A stretch of DNA of 64,000 nucleotides from Sclerotinia nivalis (Eukaryota; Ascomycota; Leotiomycetes; Helotiales; Sclerotiniaceae), in NCBI GenBank assembly GCA_029531795.1, contig JAPEIS010000010.1, positions 248,001 to 312,000 of the forward strand, in the 5' to 3' direction. The position numbers and the translations under genes are program-made. Of this stretch, positions 43,609 to 56,999 are shown one piece after another (the first letter of the stretch is position 1; every line of letters starts with the position of its first letter). The notes beneath the pieces are model-generated. The model did no database searches, was not told the DNA's origin, and saw nothing but the letters and a program-made list of their open reading frames with translations.

Positions 43609-46135
43609 ATGCAAACAAATGCCTTGCTCCAGTTGGCTTTGTGCCTTCTCACGTTCAACATCAATCCTGCCTCTGCGTTTTGGCGTCTACCATGCCAGAA
43701 CCCAATTGTGGTTCAGAGAGCTGACCCAGTTATCTCTCCAGGTGGTGTCTCTGCCCATGTACACACCATCATGGGTGGTTAGTACACGGTTCAAATTTTA
43801 CTGTCTTTCACACCAATTCTGTTCCCTGATCTGCAATACCACTGTTTTTCTTCTTCAAATCTCATGTGTTTCATAATACAGTTGCGATATCTCACTCTCT
43901 CCTAACCCCATTTTTGAGGGATAATACTAACTCCACGTTTGCAACAGGTAATGGATTTGCTTTTAACATGAACTATGCTTCCACCCAAGCCTCGACTTGC
44001 TCTTCTTGTACCGTCACAAAGGTAGCTTCCATCAAATATAAAGGGGTATTCTCCAACTAACAAAAAAAAGGATCTTTCCAATTATTGGACTCCAACATTG
44101 TTTTACAGAGCTCAAAATGGAAGTTTCATCTCTGTCGGTCAAAATGGTGGTGTTACAGTTTATTACTTGTGAGTTTGCCGTTCAATATTCTACCTCCTTT
44201 GGATAACTAATGAAATGGAATTACTAGGCAGCGCAGTGACCCATTGGATCCCGAGTACTCCAAAGGTCTTTTGGCCTTTCCACCCGGCTTCAGAATGGTC
44301 GCTGGCAATCCTTTTCTTCGGTCATACAACTCTAGCTCTCTAGCACAACAGGCAATCACCTATGTCTGCCTTGGTACTAGTAATCCTCAGACAAATGGAT
44401 TCCCAAATTACAAATGTCCAAATGGACTCCGATCACAAGTCTTTTTCCCATCATGCTGGGATGGAAAAAACTTGGATTCTCCAAACCATGTGTCTCATAT
44501 GGCTTATCCTAGTCTTGTAGATAGTGGTCATTGTCCTCCCAGTCATCCAAAGCGCTTCGTCTCTATTTTCTTTGAGATTATTTGGAATACTCCTGACTTT
44601 GCCAATATGGTAAGCACTTGCAGCTACTCGTTCTCTCTTCATGGCACAATTTGCATTTTTATTATCCAACTTCATTCCGAACATTGAGGTCTTTCCCTTA
44701 TACCCCAGTCCGATGCTAAAAATCAAATTTCTAGTGGTATGGTAATTCGCAACCATTCGTCTGGGCTATGGGAGACCCTACCGGCTATGGTTTTCATGGA
44801 GACTTTGTCAATGGCTGGGATGTACCAACATTACAAAGGGCTGTCAATGAATGCAACGATGATAGTGGAGTCATCGAAAAATGTCCCGTATTCCAACTTA
44901 CAAGCGATGCAACTGCAAATGCTTGCAGAATTCCTCCGTCAGTTCATGAGCAAGTTACCGGTGTACTGTCCAAACTCCCTGGATGCAATGAGGTTCAAAG
45001 TGGTCCCGCAAATGCTGTCCCACAAAGTGGATGTGGTGCTACGACCACCATCGGTACGCCTATGTGGCCTTACACTGACGTGACGAAATCAAAGAGCTTC
45101 GCATACTTGGGATGTGGCTCAGATCTACCTGGTCAGCCTCGAACTCTACAAGGAGCTTCGTTACAGGACAGTACAGGAATGACAATCGAAAAGTGTATCG
45201 ACTTCTGCAACAGCAAAGGCTTTAGTATCGCTGGTTTGGAATATTCCACAGAGTGCTACTGTGATAATAATATGCTTGCTGGTAGAGCTCCAGTTCCTGG
45301 CGTTTTGGGAGGTTGTACGATGCCTTGCTCTGGGAATAATCAACAAATTTGTGGAGCAGCTGGTCTACTTTCACTTTACAAAAAGTGCCCAAACTCCAGT
45401 AGTTGTACTAACGTTCAGTAAGTATATCCACGCATCCTTCTCAATAACTTCTTGCTGACCAAGACCTTCAGGTATCCATTCAATACTGGTTTGAAGAAGC
45501 GCAAGTCCGAAGAAAGACGTGAGAGACGTCAAAAACGCGACAGCGAGTTAGCTTGCCATTCAAACGATACCTCTGCTTCTTCTGGTTCTGCTTCTACGTA
45601 TGTGCCTGCTTTTGCAAATTCATCTGCGTCTTTAACATCGCCTATGTCAATGCCAGCAATGACAAATACAAGTATTTTGCCATTGTCGTCTACGGCTAAC
45701 AATTATTCAGCCTCTGTGAGGGCTTCTAGTGCATACAAATCGATATCCATGGCAAGCTCTATTGCTGCCGAATCAAACTCGGCATCTTTCAACACAGAGA
45801 CCAAAGTTACACCCATTTCTTCTGATTCCGGATCCAACGTTACAACAGTCTTTACCGCAACAACAGTCTCAACTTTCACAACCGTCACCGCAACAGCGGC
45901 AGCAACATCCCTGAGTCCTTTCGATCAAATTTGCCATGCAGATAACTGTCTTCGCGCATTAGAACATTCCACCGCTTCAGAATTCTGTTCCAGCTGGCTA
46001 GCAACTACCGCTGCTCCCGACGCCACAGTACCAACCTGGCTCCCCGGATGCGATTTCGCACCCGATGCTGCCCACCATATTAGCTCTGGATGTTCCTGTT
46101 ACCAGAAGACAGCTACAGCCACAGCTTCTTATTAA
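43609..46135 (+). CDS. secreted DUF1996-WSC domain protein
   Basis: Six exons: 43609-43777, 43948-44021, 44071-44168, 44228-44609, 44735-45417 and 45472-46135, all GT-AG and in phase, giving 689 residues. A signal peptide is clear (residues 1-23, Leu-rich, A-S-A before F-W-R-L). DUF1996 covers about 24-310: F-W-R-L-P-C-Q-N-P, S-A-H-V-H-T-I-M-G-G, P-S-C-W-D-G-K-N-L-D, S-H-M-A-Y-P, H-G-D-F-V-N-G-W. A WSC domain follows at about 362-455 (Y-L-G-C, C-I-D-F-C, G-L-E-Y-S-T-E-C-Y-C), a carbohydrate-binding Cys module. Then come a basic cluster (K-K-R-K and R-R-E-R-R-Q-K-R, 477-491), a Ser/Thr-rich stalk and a C-terminal Cys-rich module (about 619-682) of the type found in other fungal secreted proteins. 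No membrane helix was seen at the end. Likely cell-wall associated or secreted; enzymatic function unknown. Confidence 0.9.
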
Positions 46136-47386
46136 GTTGTGTGGATTTCATTCATGTAAATACTTACTCTTTATCAGACTTTGCTTACGTGGAGGCTTTC
46201 TCTGGAAGAAGGATCTACTTGGAAATGTGACAAATTCTTTCCGCAGAGTTGATGGGAGGGGAGGAAGTTAGGGTTTACTTACTAGGTTACATTTGTTGGT
46301 TTGGTCGCTCATTTTAGATTTGAGTTTCCACTTCGATTCTTTGGAAATATTTCAGAAAATACAATCGATTTACGCATTTCGTTTTTTATGATGAAATCCT
46401 CGTGATGAAGCTGGTGGTGATGAACATTGACCTATTGACTTTGGCTTGATACGAGTCTGCCGTCCAGCGCAACATCCATACCTCAAGTTAAATCAACCTC
46501 AGATGCCTCCCATTATTCGGATCTAGATTTAGACGATCAAATGGACTGTTTGAGCTTCTAAATACCCAAAACTAAACACCCCGCTCCATTGCTATCTCCA
46601 TACCTGTATCTAACCAACTCGTAGAATTCACCCATCCTTTTCTATGATACTCTGTGATGAGCTGGATCAGTTACTTTGTGATGAATACCTCCCTCAACCC
46701 AGCATTTATATTAAACAGCCACGTTTGTATATGTAATCTCATGATATCGATGCTCCTCATTGTTCGAACCTAGATTGGGACAATTAACTGGCCTTCAGGC
46801 TTGGGTAGATGCCTCTGTCATTGCACTCATCAATAAATTGACGATTAGACATAATAATTCAACAAACTTCTAAAATCCCTTCCACATATCCTTAAGACCA
46901 TACCGCACCCACCTCATGTTCATGCACTTTGCACTCACACTACATAAATTCCATGCACGAGCCCACAAAACTCGACCCTGCACCACACTACCAAATTCAT
47001 CAGCCTTGCACCATCAAATATAAATTGACCAATCAAATCCAATCGGTACATCCTCGGTTCACTTCAAGGACAGGACAGCTTTCAACTGCCAATTCTAGGC
47101 CTGAGCACATCACTTCGTGCATTCATAGTTATCTTCAAAGTTTTTAAAGACCTCTTTTGCTTTTCTCGAAATTCGATTGTGAGGTTTCAATGGATTTGGT
47201 TGTTTCGTGAAATTTCTTTCATTCTCATTCTTTTTCTTTGGATTCGACTTTTATCTAGGAAATCGAACGAATTGAGAGAGAGGATTGCGCATTTGAAAGT
47301 CCCAGGGAGGTTTTAGTTGAATCTAGGATTGTATGCGCAAAGAGAGATAGAGAATTCAGGACGAGTAGGACGAGTCTCCGGCAAAA
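46136..47386. other. intergenic
   Basis: No gene seen between the WSC protein and Erv41. The open frame at 46929-47147 lacks support. Confidence 0.55.
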
Positions 47387-48754
47387 ATGAATGGATTTAC
47401 AGAACATGGGTTGGATGAGGGGTCGTTTGGGGAGAAAGGGGGGATTGTAAAGGCTTTTGATGCTTTTCGTATGTGTTGTTTTACTTACTGACTCGTTCTT
47501 CTTTCTACTTATTATTTGCTGGATCATTTAGCAATGCTTTTACATTTATACACGCTCCTATCTTGAAGCGCATAACCAAATTCAAGTTCAAGAACTAACA
47601 AATTACCCCCCAACAGCGAAAGCCAAACCCCAATACATAACGCAAACATCCGGCGGCGGCAAATGGACCATCGCCATGCTCATCATATCCTTCGCCCTCT
47701 TCCTCTCCGAATTCTCTCGCTGGTGGACCGGCTACGAAACGCACACCTTTGTAGTTGAAAAGGGTATTGGGCATTCCCTACAAATAAACATGGACATGGT
47801 TGTAAAAATGAAATGTTCAGGATTACATCTCAATGTACAAGATGCGGCTGGTGATCGCATTTTGGCAGGGGTAATGCTCAAAGAAGATCCGACGAATTGG
47901 AGTCAATGGGTGGATGCGAAGGGAGTACATCAATTAGGGAAAGATGCGCATGGTAGAGTGGTTACTGGGGAGGAATATCATGAGGAGGGATTTGGAGAGG
48001 AACACGTTCATGATATTGTGGCGCTTGGGGGAAAGAAGAGGGCGAAATTTGCGAAGACGCCGAGACTTAAGGGGGGACCGAAAGGCGGGGATAGTTGTAG
48101 GGTTTATGGGAGTTTGGAGGTTAATAAGGTGCAGGGAGATTTTCATATTACGGCGAGGGGTCATGGATATCCTGAATTGGGACAGCATTTAGATCATAAT
48201 GGTTCGTTTTCCTTTCCCCCCCGCATGTGAAGTATCTGGATGTTTTGGATGACGTACTAACAGAAGAAATAGCATTCAATTTCTCCCACATAATCAACGA
48301 ACTCTCCTTTGGACCTTTTTACCCCTCCCTCCTCAATCCCCTCGACCGCACCATCGCTGGCACCCCCAACCATTTTCACAAATACCAATACTTCCTCTCC
48401 ATAGTCCCAACCTTGTATTCCCTCTCCCCATCAACATTTTCTCCCTCCTCATCGCCCTCACTACTACGTACAAACCAATACGCCGTTACATCACAAGAAC
48501 ACATCGTAGGCGAACGTAGCGTCCCGGGAATATTTTTCAAATATGACATCGAACCACTTCTTTTGACCGTTGAGGAAAGCAGAGATGGCTTCTTGAGATT
48601 TGTGGTTAAGGTTGTCAATGTGGTTAGTGGGGTACTTGTGGCGGGACATTGGGGATTCACGATTTCGGAGTGGGGATTGAGGGTTTGGGGACGGAGGTCT
48701 GGGGGGAGGGGTGGAAAGGGTATGTTGGATAGTGGGAAGTATAATGAGGATTAG
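47387..48754 (+). CDS. ERV41: Erv41-type COPII vesicle cargo receptor subunit
   Basis: Three exons: 47387-47468, 47617-48201 and 48273-48754, giving 382 residues. The N-terminus ends exon 1 with G-I-V-K-A-F-D-A-F-P-K after splicing, a hallmark of the ERGIC/Erv family. A membrane segment follows (I-A-M-L-I-I-S-F-A-L-F-L), then R-W-W, E-T-H-T-F-V-V-E-K, I-N-M-D-M-V-V-K-M-K-C, a luminal region with H-G-Y-P, N-F-S-H-I-I-N-E-L-S-F-G-P-F-Y-P, and a second membrane segment near the C-terminus. Erv41 pairs with Erv46 to cycle between ER and Golgi and retrieve ER proteins. Intron 2 uses an unusual GTTCGT donor but has a good TACTAAC branch site. The 3' end converges on the syntaxin gene. Confidence 0.92.
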
Positions 48755-50014
48755 ATGGTTTTGTGGGAGATAAGGTGAGGGGAAGGGAGATCATATACTT
48801 TTGGATAGAGATGAAATGAGATGGCCATGGAATGGGATGGAATTACATTACAGCATTAAGAAGTGCAGAAGAGCGAAGAAAAAGGAAAGAGTAGCAGGCG
48901 AGAAACTCATACAAACATACATTGTTATATAGGTAGGGTATTCACATCTGGAGTTTAGGCAAGGCAAGGGAAAGAAAGGAATAGCAAATGGAAATATCAA
49001 ATCAAATCAAATTAAATCAAAAATTAAATATCAAGGTACAAGGTACAAGGTCTTTCACATTGATATCGATCAATGGATAAATACCTACCTGCTCCTAATA
49101 TTCCCATATTCCTATAATTGAATATCTAATCAATCATCTAATTACCTCTATACCTCTATACCTCTATCTGTACCTCTCTCTATTTAAGGGGTATATTTTA
49201 ATTTCAAATTATCCAGGTCCTTCAGATCTAGAAGTTTAGCATTTTATTTCGGGGATGCGATTTAACCTACCTAGTCTCTAGTATCCAGTTCGTCGCATGG
49301 GTTAGTTACTCACGCGGGTTACTTACAGCTCCCTCCTAGAGTTGAGAATCTTTTTGACATCACATCACAGCAAGCACGCATATATGTCTATATGAAAACG
49401 AAAACGAAAATGATTTCTAGAGAAGATTCGTTTATTTTATCATTTCATTCCATTCCATTCCATTCAATTCCATTACATTCTTCTCTCCCTGCTCTGCCTC
49501 CCTCCTAAACTCCACTCCATTTCACTTCCAGACTACAGAAGCACAACTATGATTTATTAAAAGGCCGCCCATTCCCTCTAGCTCCTCCCTCCCTCCTCCC
49601 CCCTAACCTCCGCAGCCCATTCATTCCTCCATCCTCATAATATTAAAGTAAGTATGTAAAAAAAAAACCCCCCCAAGCTTTTTGCATAACATGACATGTG
49701 AATCATCCATCCCATCGTGTGCATTAAAAAAAGCCTTCCGTTCGTTCGTAGAAAAAGAGGTAAAGAAAAAACGCGCGCAAAAAAAGAAATAAGAAATAAG
49801 GAAAAATGATATCCCAGACAAATATACAACATACAACATTTCCTTCCATCCCTTTCCCATCATTTCATTGGTTCATTGGTTCGTTGGTAACCGCATCATT
49901 CGTTGAACCTATTCAATCCCCTCCAAATTCCCATCCCATCCATCATATCTCATGCCTCCCGAAAGCCTCCCTCTCAACTTCGTTTGGAAGTTTCAACTAC
50001 TACCCCATATACTC
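48755..50014. other. convergent intergenic with simple repeats
   Basis: Between the 3' ends of Erv41 and the syntaxin. Contains ATCAA, GGTACAA and CATTC pentamer/hexamer runs (about 48995-49050, 49440-49480) and no supported gene. The open frame at 49621-49863 lies in the probable 3' flank of the syntaxin. Confidence 0.55.
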
Positions 50015-51181
50015 CTAATTAGTAGCAGTCTTGGACCCTTTGACCGCCAACCCAACACCCAAACCAACACCCAAGGCAATCGCGAGGATAATAATGATTG
50101 TGACCAACAAACACCACCACTTTAGTCTATTTCTACGTCTGGCATGTTCATTCGCCTTGTCGATTTCCGTATTTCCTTTATCGACATCCTCGGCGGTTTT
50201 AATGGCATTTTGCTCGGTATGTTCGACGACGGGATCTTGAGCTTCGACTATTTGGGCCATGTCGGCGAACATAGCTGCAAGATCGGTAAGAGTAGCCTCA
50301 ATGCGTTGGAGTTCATTATGACGGGCGCGAACCGCTCCGAGAACTGAGGAAGCTTGGCCAGATCGATTGGATTTAAGCTGAGGAATTTGTTAGTATGTTC
50401 ATAAATAATAATAAAATCTTGGGCTGCATAATAGAGGGGGAATAGGACAAGACATACAGCAGTTTGAAAAACACCCTCCGAACCCCAATCCATCTGACTA
50501 GCTTCTTCAACCTCAGCTTCCGTAGCTTCAGGATTAACAATACGATATTGTCTTCCAATTTGACGTCTATATTCATTTCTATAATTCAACTCCTCTTCCC
50601 TATATTGCTGCAACTGATTCTCGAATTCCGTCTTCAATCTCTTAGCTTGCGTGCTCTTGACATTCTTAGTCCCATCTTGCGTCTTGATAGCATCAGCTTC
50701 CAAATACTTAATTTGATCACGAATCTGGGTATTTTTGAGCTGGGTTTGCGTTACAAGATTTTCGAGGGAGGCAGTGGAGGAGGAATCGGGGGAAGAGAGG
50801 GCGCGTTGGTGAAGAGTGGCGATTTGGGAAACGTTGGAGGAGAGAGAACGAATTTCGGATTTGGCGAAATCGACGCGGTCGAGGAAGGCTTGTTGGGTGA
50901 GGACGTTGGAACTTGGAGGTGGGATGGCGCCGGGTGTACCGGAGGAATAGTTGGATGTTTGGGAGTAGTTTGACATTTCATGTGTGAGTCCTGGTTGGGC
51001 TAGATTATTCTATCGTGGGGTTAGTATATCGAGATTCTAGATTCATTTACGCATAGATTTGATTAATGAAAAAAGAAAGTATGAAATGAACTATGCTTAC
51101 ACCTCCATAACCGGCTTCAGCGGCGCCAGAATTCTGATATGGATTTCCACCAACACCTTGGTATTGTTGAGTGTACGACAT
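50015..51181 (-). CDS. plasma-membrane-type syntaxin (Sso-like Qa-SNARE)
   Basis: Three exons: 51181-51101, 51009-50458 and 50377-50015, giving 331 residues. Order of features: a short Gln/Gly/Tyr-rich N-terminus, a helical Habc region (about 65-190) with Q-L-K-N-T-Q-I-R-D-Q and R-L-K-T-E-F, an I-V-N-P-E-A-T-E-A-E-V link typical of Sso proteins, and a SNARE helix around F-A-D-M-A-Q-I-V-E-A-Q, where the last Gln (about 258) is the zero-layer residue. A C-terminal membrane anchor with Gly/Leu/Val runs (about 297-324) ends in a short tail. It would mediate fusion of secretory vesicles with the plasma membrane. Intron 1 has a clear ACTAAC branch site. Confidence 0.92.
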
Positions 51182-52961
51182 ATTGTTTGAATCAATTGAT
51201 GCAATATATCAATACTTTGAATTTAATTGTTTGCGATCAAAATGATAAGAAAAGATTTCGGTAGATGGTATGTCGTTGTCGGAAGTAAGAAGAAGGATTG
51301 GATTTGTTGTGGTCGAAAAAGGTAAAAGACCCGGGGTCGAATGACGTTGAAATGTGAAAATGGTCTTAATGGTAGGATGAAGAAAAAAAGTCGGGGAAAT
51401 CCAATTTAAAATTAAAATGTTTATTTTGATCTCAATTTTTTGGAGATTTTGGGATTTTGAGATTTCGAGATTGAATAACAATTTTTCAAATTTCACCTGC
51501 AATCTTAATAAATCATATATCTGTATGAGAAAAGAAATTTTGTATGAATTGACATTGTTCTCTAGTGTTGGATCTTTGTATGAGAGAAAGATTGATTCAT
51601 ATGGAGTGAGGTGTGAGGTGTGAGTGAAAATAAAGTACTACCTACCCTAGCTAGATAGGTAAGGTAAGGAAAGCGTAGTAACCTTTTAGTCTAGTCCTGT
51701 CAAAATGTCAAAATAAATTCATTATATTCACCAATCGAACATCGCTATAATTGATTAGAATTGATTGATTGGGTAGGTATTCTTCTCCTTATTAGTTCAT
51801 TGATTTCAATGCCGCAGTTGGATTCAGCTTGCGGAGAGGTGTCAATATCAATTCCATTAGAACTAAAGACTATTAAGCGAACATTTGAGGCTGTGAAATA
51901 TCGAATTCTTCTCTTTTTTGCCTTCCAAATATGTCTAAAGCGGTAAAAGAGTTACGCCTGGGTCAACTACTTATTCGGGTCCACTAAGGGCCGTTGGGTG
52001 TTAGTTGAAATATCCGTACCTTAGGTTCATGGATACGAACCTCCGAACATGCATACCTGATACGAACTTCCGAATATACTAGGCATGTACAGCATGTACC
52101 TATCGGCTTCATTGTACGCGTGTTTACTGTTGCTGCGCATTTGAACGTCTCGGTAAGTACATCAATCCTTTATTTGGCTGTCTATCAGAATCAGAATCAG
52201 ACCCGCCGCATAACCCCATACACTCACCGTACAGTAAGTATCTACCGTACACCTTCCCTCATTTGTCTCTACGCAACCAATAGAACTGTTCCCTTTACGA
52301 TTTTGCCATCCGATATCACCGTCACAAATCACGCACTGCTGCATTTACCCGAGACACACATTTCTCGTAACCTTAGTTCTATTTTTAAGAATCCATATAT
52401 TATATTATATTATCTCAACAACATTAGACAGGCGAACGCCAAAATCATGCAGATTCATGAAACTTTAAATCACCCGTTTTTCTCTCTCGCCTATTCTTCT
52501 TACATGGGGTAATCCGCAAAAAGCAAGCAAGTTTGCTGTTTCTGTGCTTCGTCTTTCCTCCTCCTCCTCCTTCTTCACCACCACCACTTCACCACTCCTC
52601 CAGCAGCTCAAAGGTCCAAACTAAAAGAGTGACCATGCAGATACACAACATGTACTGCTCGCTCGCGAAATAACCTGCGGGGTTTAAAATAATGAAGATC
52701 AAAAAATGTCATAGGTAGATAAGTATGTAAACGAATATAATACGTGAATAATAAAAACTATGTACAACGGCATGAATGAAAGCACTCCGTATTCCTCGTG
52801 ACATTCGTGATATTAAAAAAAGGTATTGGGCGGTGTCGTCGCGATCAAGTACAAAATGTACCCAAGACACCCCATTAAAACGACTGATTACCGGCGATTC
52901 ATTAACGAAATGGCGTAGGACATTCGAAATGTCACCGATCGATCCACAAGGAACAAGCTCC
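51182..52961. other. intergenic
   Basis: The syntaxin promoter lies just above 51181. No gene supported in the rest; the open frame at 52120-52512 has no domain and no plausible start context. A CTCCTCCTC run lies near 52560. Confidence 0.55.
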
Positions 52962-54862
52962 TTAGATTCCAGAATCATCCTGATCGAACTCCTCAGTTGG
53001 GACATATGCATCCCAGTTTTTGCATGTATTTTCAAAGATGGCGGTATCTCTCATCCCCACCGCAATCGAGCTCTCAGACTCCACAAATTGCATCGCCAAT
53101 CCCTCGGATGCGTGCCATGCGATATGGCAGTGAAGAAGCCAGGAACCGGGGTTGTCAAGCTTGAATGCGATGGCAAGATATCCACCTGCAGGAAGCGCAG
53201 CCACGTCACGACGGGGAGGATTGATGAGGTTAAAGGTAGCGGGAGTTTTGACAGGGTCAAATACGGCGGGTTCTTGACCAACGATGAAGAAATCGTGTCC
53301 GTGGAGATGCATAGGGTGCCAGGTACCGGAATTGGTGAGATCTTCGATGACATAGACGATCCAGTCTTCATTTGTGATTTTTTTGTCGAGAGGAACGACG
53401 TTGTAGTCGGTTGGGAAGAGTGATTCGTTCCTGAACACTTGGAGGGTGGTTGGATTGCTCCAGTCAAGGACGAGAGAGCTACTGTTGATGGTCCAGGTCA
53501 AGATGTTGCCGCGTACCCAATCTAATTTCTCGTCCATGAGAGCATAGCTACCAACATCCAATGCTAAGTGCGGGACCAAGCTGGCAAGTGGCTCATCCGC
53601 ACAAGTGTCGCGTGGTGTGGCGCCGACAGAGGTAGGCTCTGCGGTGCTGGAACTGTTGTATCGCAAAATTCCCGTGGCGTTGGCAGCTCGCATATTGGGT
53701 GAGCAGGCAGTTCCCCAATTTGCGCGAATCCAGTAGTTATCAGGGGTAGCATTGGCTTCGACAATGACATCGTATCTTTGACCGATACCAATGAGGATGG
53801 TCTCAGTAGTATATGGGACGATAGGAACAAGATCATTGGCAACGACGGTAAGAGTGTGTCCATCAATAGCGAATTCGAAATGACTGTCAATCCCAACATT
53901 GATCAATCTTATTCTGTACTTTTTGCCCTCGACGAAAGTCGCCTCGAATTTTTTACCACCACCAACGCACTTGGGATCAGAAGTTGAACACTCACAACTA
54001 TTGGTTCCGTTCATCAAAGTGTTTTGAAGAGCTGGACGAGCGCCGGCTCTAGCGGCATCCCAAATATTGAAGACGGTTTCGTGTGCCCAATCTCCCAAAA
54101 ACATTACTCCAAGATCCTCATCATAGTTTGCAGTGGCAGGACCATTAATGATAAGAGGGCCGAAGAGTCCATCAGCGTATTGAAGAGAGAAGTGAGAGTG
54201 ATACCAAGTAGTTCCATATTGAGTAGCTTGGAACTTGTAGGTCAAGGTATCTCCGGGAGCGATAGGGCACTGCGTAACACCCGGCACTCCATCGTACTCT
54301 AAGCTTCCCTTCTGACGAATACCGTGCCAATGAATGGCTGTTCCATTATGTTGAAGATTGTTGGTGACATCTGTGACCCGTAGTTAGTAAGGGAATCATG
54401 TAAAAATCATGTAAAAGATAATTGAAAATGTCCGATGTTATGGAGGACTTTGAGATTCTTTTTGCCACCGGAGACTTACGAATTATAAGATTGTCCCCCC
54501 AGTCGGCGATAATTGCAGGGCCAGGGGCGGTTCCATTAAAGGTCATGGCTGAGCGGGTATAACCGTCAGGGGTTATTGTGGAGTTCTCAACCGAAAGCCA
54601 GTATTCTACGCATTAAATTAGTACTAGACTAGTAAATGAGAATGTGATATCGCATACCTCTGGTGACTCCAGTATGAGGTGTAACATCATACCAGTTGGT
54701 ATCAATGGAGTAATCTCCCCAGCAGGATCTGGAAGTAGCTGAGTGTGCACAAGAGGCATCGTTTTTGGGTTGAGTGGTCGGGGAGCGAATAGCTGGAATA
54801 GCTGAAGCAGATGCCTGTGCAAATAATGCAGTGAGGGCAGTGAACGATGTAAAACACTTCAT
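52962..54862 (-). CDS. laccase (secreted multicopper oxidase)
   Basis: Three exons: 54862-54658, 54605-54480 and 54370-52962, giving 579 residues, the normal size. Signal peptide at about 1-20 (A-L-F-A-Q-A-S-A-S-A). All four copper-binding motifs are intact: H-W-H-G at 124-127, W-Y-H-S-H at 166-170, H-P-M-H-L-H at 462-467, and H-C-H-x3-H-x4-L at 524-535 with Leu at the axial position of the type-1 copper. Three plastocyanin-like domains are implied. The chain ends in D-S-G-I, like the C-terminal plug of ascomycete laccases that reaches the trinuclear centre; here it is encoded at the very end, without a removable extension. The enzyme oxidises phenols with O2. No neighbouring pigment or pathogenicity genes were seen. 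Several N-x-S/T sites suggest glycosylation. Confidence 0.95.
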
Positions 54863-56999
54863 GGTTATGGAATAAACACCAAAAGACAGGAAGGGCTGTG
54901 TTCTCTAAAGGAGGAGTTGTAGAGAAGAGACTGGGGTGAGCTTGTGATGAGGAGTGAAGATGAAACTCCATGGCGAAGTATTTGGACTTTATAGAAAAGT
55001 GAAGCCATTGAAGTCGGACCGTCCCATCAGCTTCGTGTCCACCTCTGTGCTTAGATTCAACGTCGACGGCATGTCGGTGAAGTTCGGATTCGACGTTTGG
55101 TTATCTTGATGTCCTTGAATGCTCTGACACCACACTGGGTTGCATAGTATGCGGAGCATCCTGCAGACTCTCGCAATCCATTTTATAAACAATATGTCCA
55201 CAAAATCTTCGTTCTTATCATCCATAATATCTCTTGGCGGACAAGTATTGTATATTGAACAACTATGGATTATTGGTGACTAAAGATACACTATAGCTTT
55301 GCGCCCAAATCCATACATATTTGGTGAGCCTCCTGAAATTTCTCGTCAGCCTGCAGTGGAAGGCTTCTCCCCTTCGACTCAGGTCATGTCTTGGATAATG
55401 ATAGTAGATGTGGAGAACAAAAGTGGTTTGTTGAAGGAATTGGCTCGAACTTGAACCATAGGTATGTCCCACTGAGTTGTAAAGCGTTCATATCTTCCTT
55501 GTGTTCATTCAAAAATTTTCTTCCCCTTGTGTTTGTATATTCTATCCGAATCTTTCGGGTAGAACACAGGGTCCATATGGAGACATCTTAAGCTTAACAA
55601 GGCTTACCGGCATTAATCACTTCCTAAGAAGAAATAAACTTTAAACCCTTCCGAAAGCCCTGCATAAGAATAGGAACACAGATTCAGCACAGATTCAATA
55701 CTCTTACCACTCATGGAACCTTCGGAAATCCGTGATATGCTATATATTTGAGAAACTGAATCCCAGATTTCTAAGCCGTTGATGTTTTTCACCACCAAAG
55801 TCCGTCCTAGGGACATTTTGCAAAGTGTATGTTGATAGAGGGAACGTAATTGAAGCATCTAAATCTAGATTTTGTATAACAATTATGCCAGAACTTTTTC
55901 TTCTCCTATTCTGGAATATGCATACCTAACGGTCGGTATCGCAGCGACTGCAACACTAATTGCTGCACAGACTGATATTGTTTGCGTTTGGCATCGGCAC
56001 CTTTGTGGGTAGAGGAGTTGGTCCGATAATTTATATTTATGGGTCATACCTAAGCGAATGGTCTGTATGTATGTGATACCAGGTACAGAGTACGTAGTTG
56101 ATGCATAGAAGTTTGGACTAGTTCATGAAATCTCTACATCGTCAAAATTTCGGGGCTGTCTGAATTTTTCAGGAATTGAAAGAATCTGAAAAGGATGCCA
56201 TCCCGGGGATGATCATAGATATCTACAAACTATACTTCCGAGTGATGGAGTACAGTTAATTCCTAATTGCCGTACTCCGTAGAAGCATTATAAACCTCAA
56301 CTATTCGACTGTCTCTATATAGTGTAGACTATTATATCTCCAACAATACGCAAGAGATAGGTAGCAGTCAATAATGAAGACCAGGGTATTTCCAAAGGAA
56401 ACCCCTTATTTCTTATATCGTACGGAGTATATCCATATTGTTCAAATCCTTAAAAGCATCGATGAAGCATTCTAAACTATCAAAGGCATATTTATTATTG
56501 GTGGAAATGAACGTTGAATATGTCGTTAATAAATTACACTTTTTTTTATAGTTGATTGGTCCCCAATAATGAGTCCTTAGCGTCCTACTAAATCCTTCTA
56601 ATAGATCTCTGGAAAAGCTTATTTTGAATCATCTTGTTAGAACCACATTGAGGTATCGACAACCTATCATTCGATCAAATATAACATCAGAATGACTTGG
56701 ATGTTTTACTTGATTGATTCAGGGAAAGCATATGCGAGGATGTTATTCAGGGATTAAAAACGTTGAGATGAAAATTAATAAGTCCGGCTCTCTATGAATC
56801 AGTACCGGGTTCCCGGTCGGTGAAAGCAAGTGTCCTGTGCAAGTAAGTCTTGAAGCATAAAATATATGAATAACTCGACCATACATTGAGCTAATATTAT
56901 GATTTTCGGGTCGATGAATTCAATGTCATTGTAGCAATCCAACTATATGAAAATTATCAAATGAGCTGTAAAATTGATGGATTGATGTCAAAAGTAAAG
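54863..56999. other. laccase upstream region, gene-free
   Basis: The first several hundred bases should hold the laccase promoter; no specific metal- or phenol-response site could be named with confidence. Open frames at 54989-55225, 55263-55472 and 55613-55858 lack any domain. Composition becomes AT-rich toward 57 kb. Confidence 0.5.

Noticed and set aside
52962..54862. Laccase considered as part of a melanin or secondary-metabolite cluster
   Set aside because: No polyketide synthase, reductase, transporter or regulator gene lies within the window around it.
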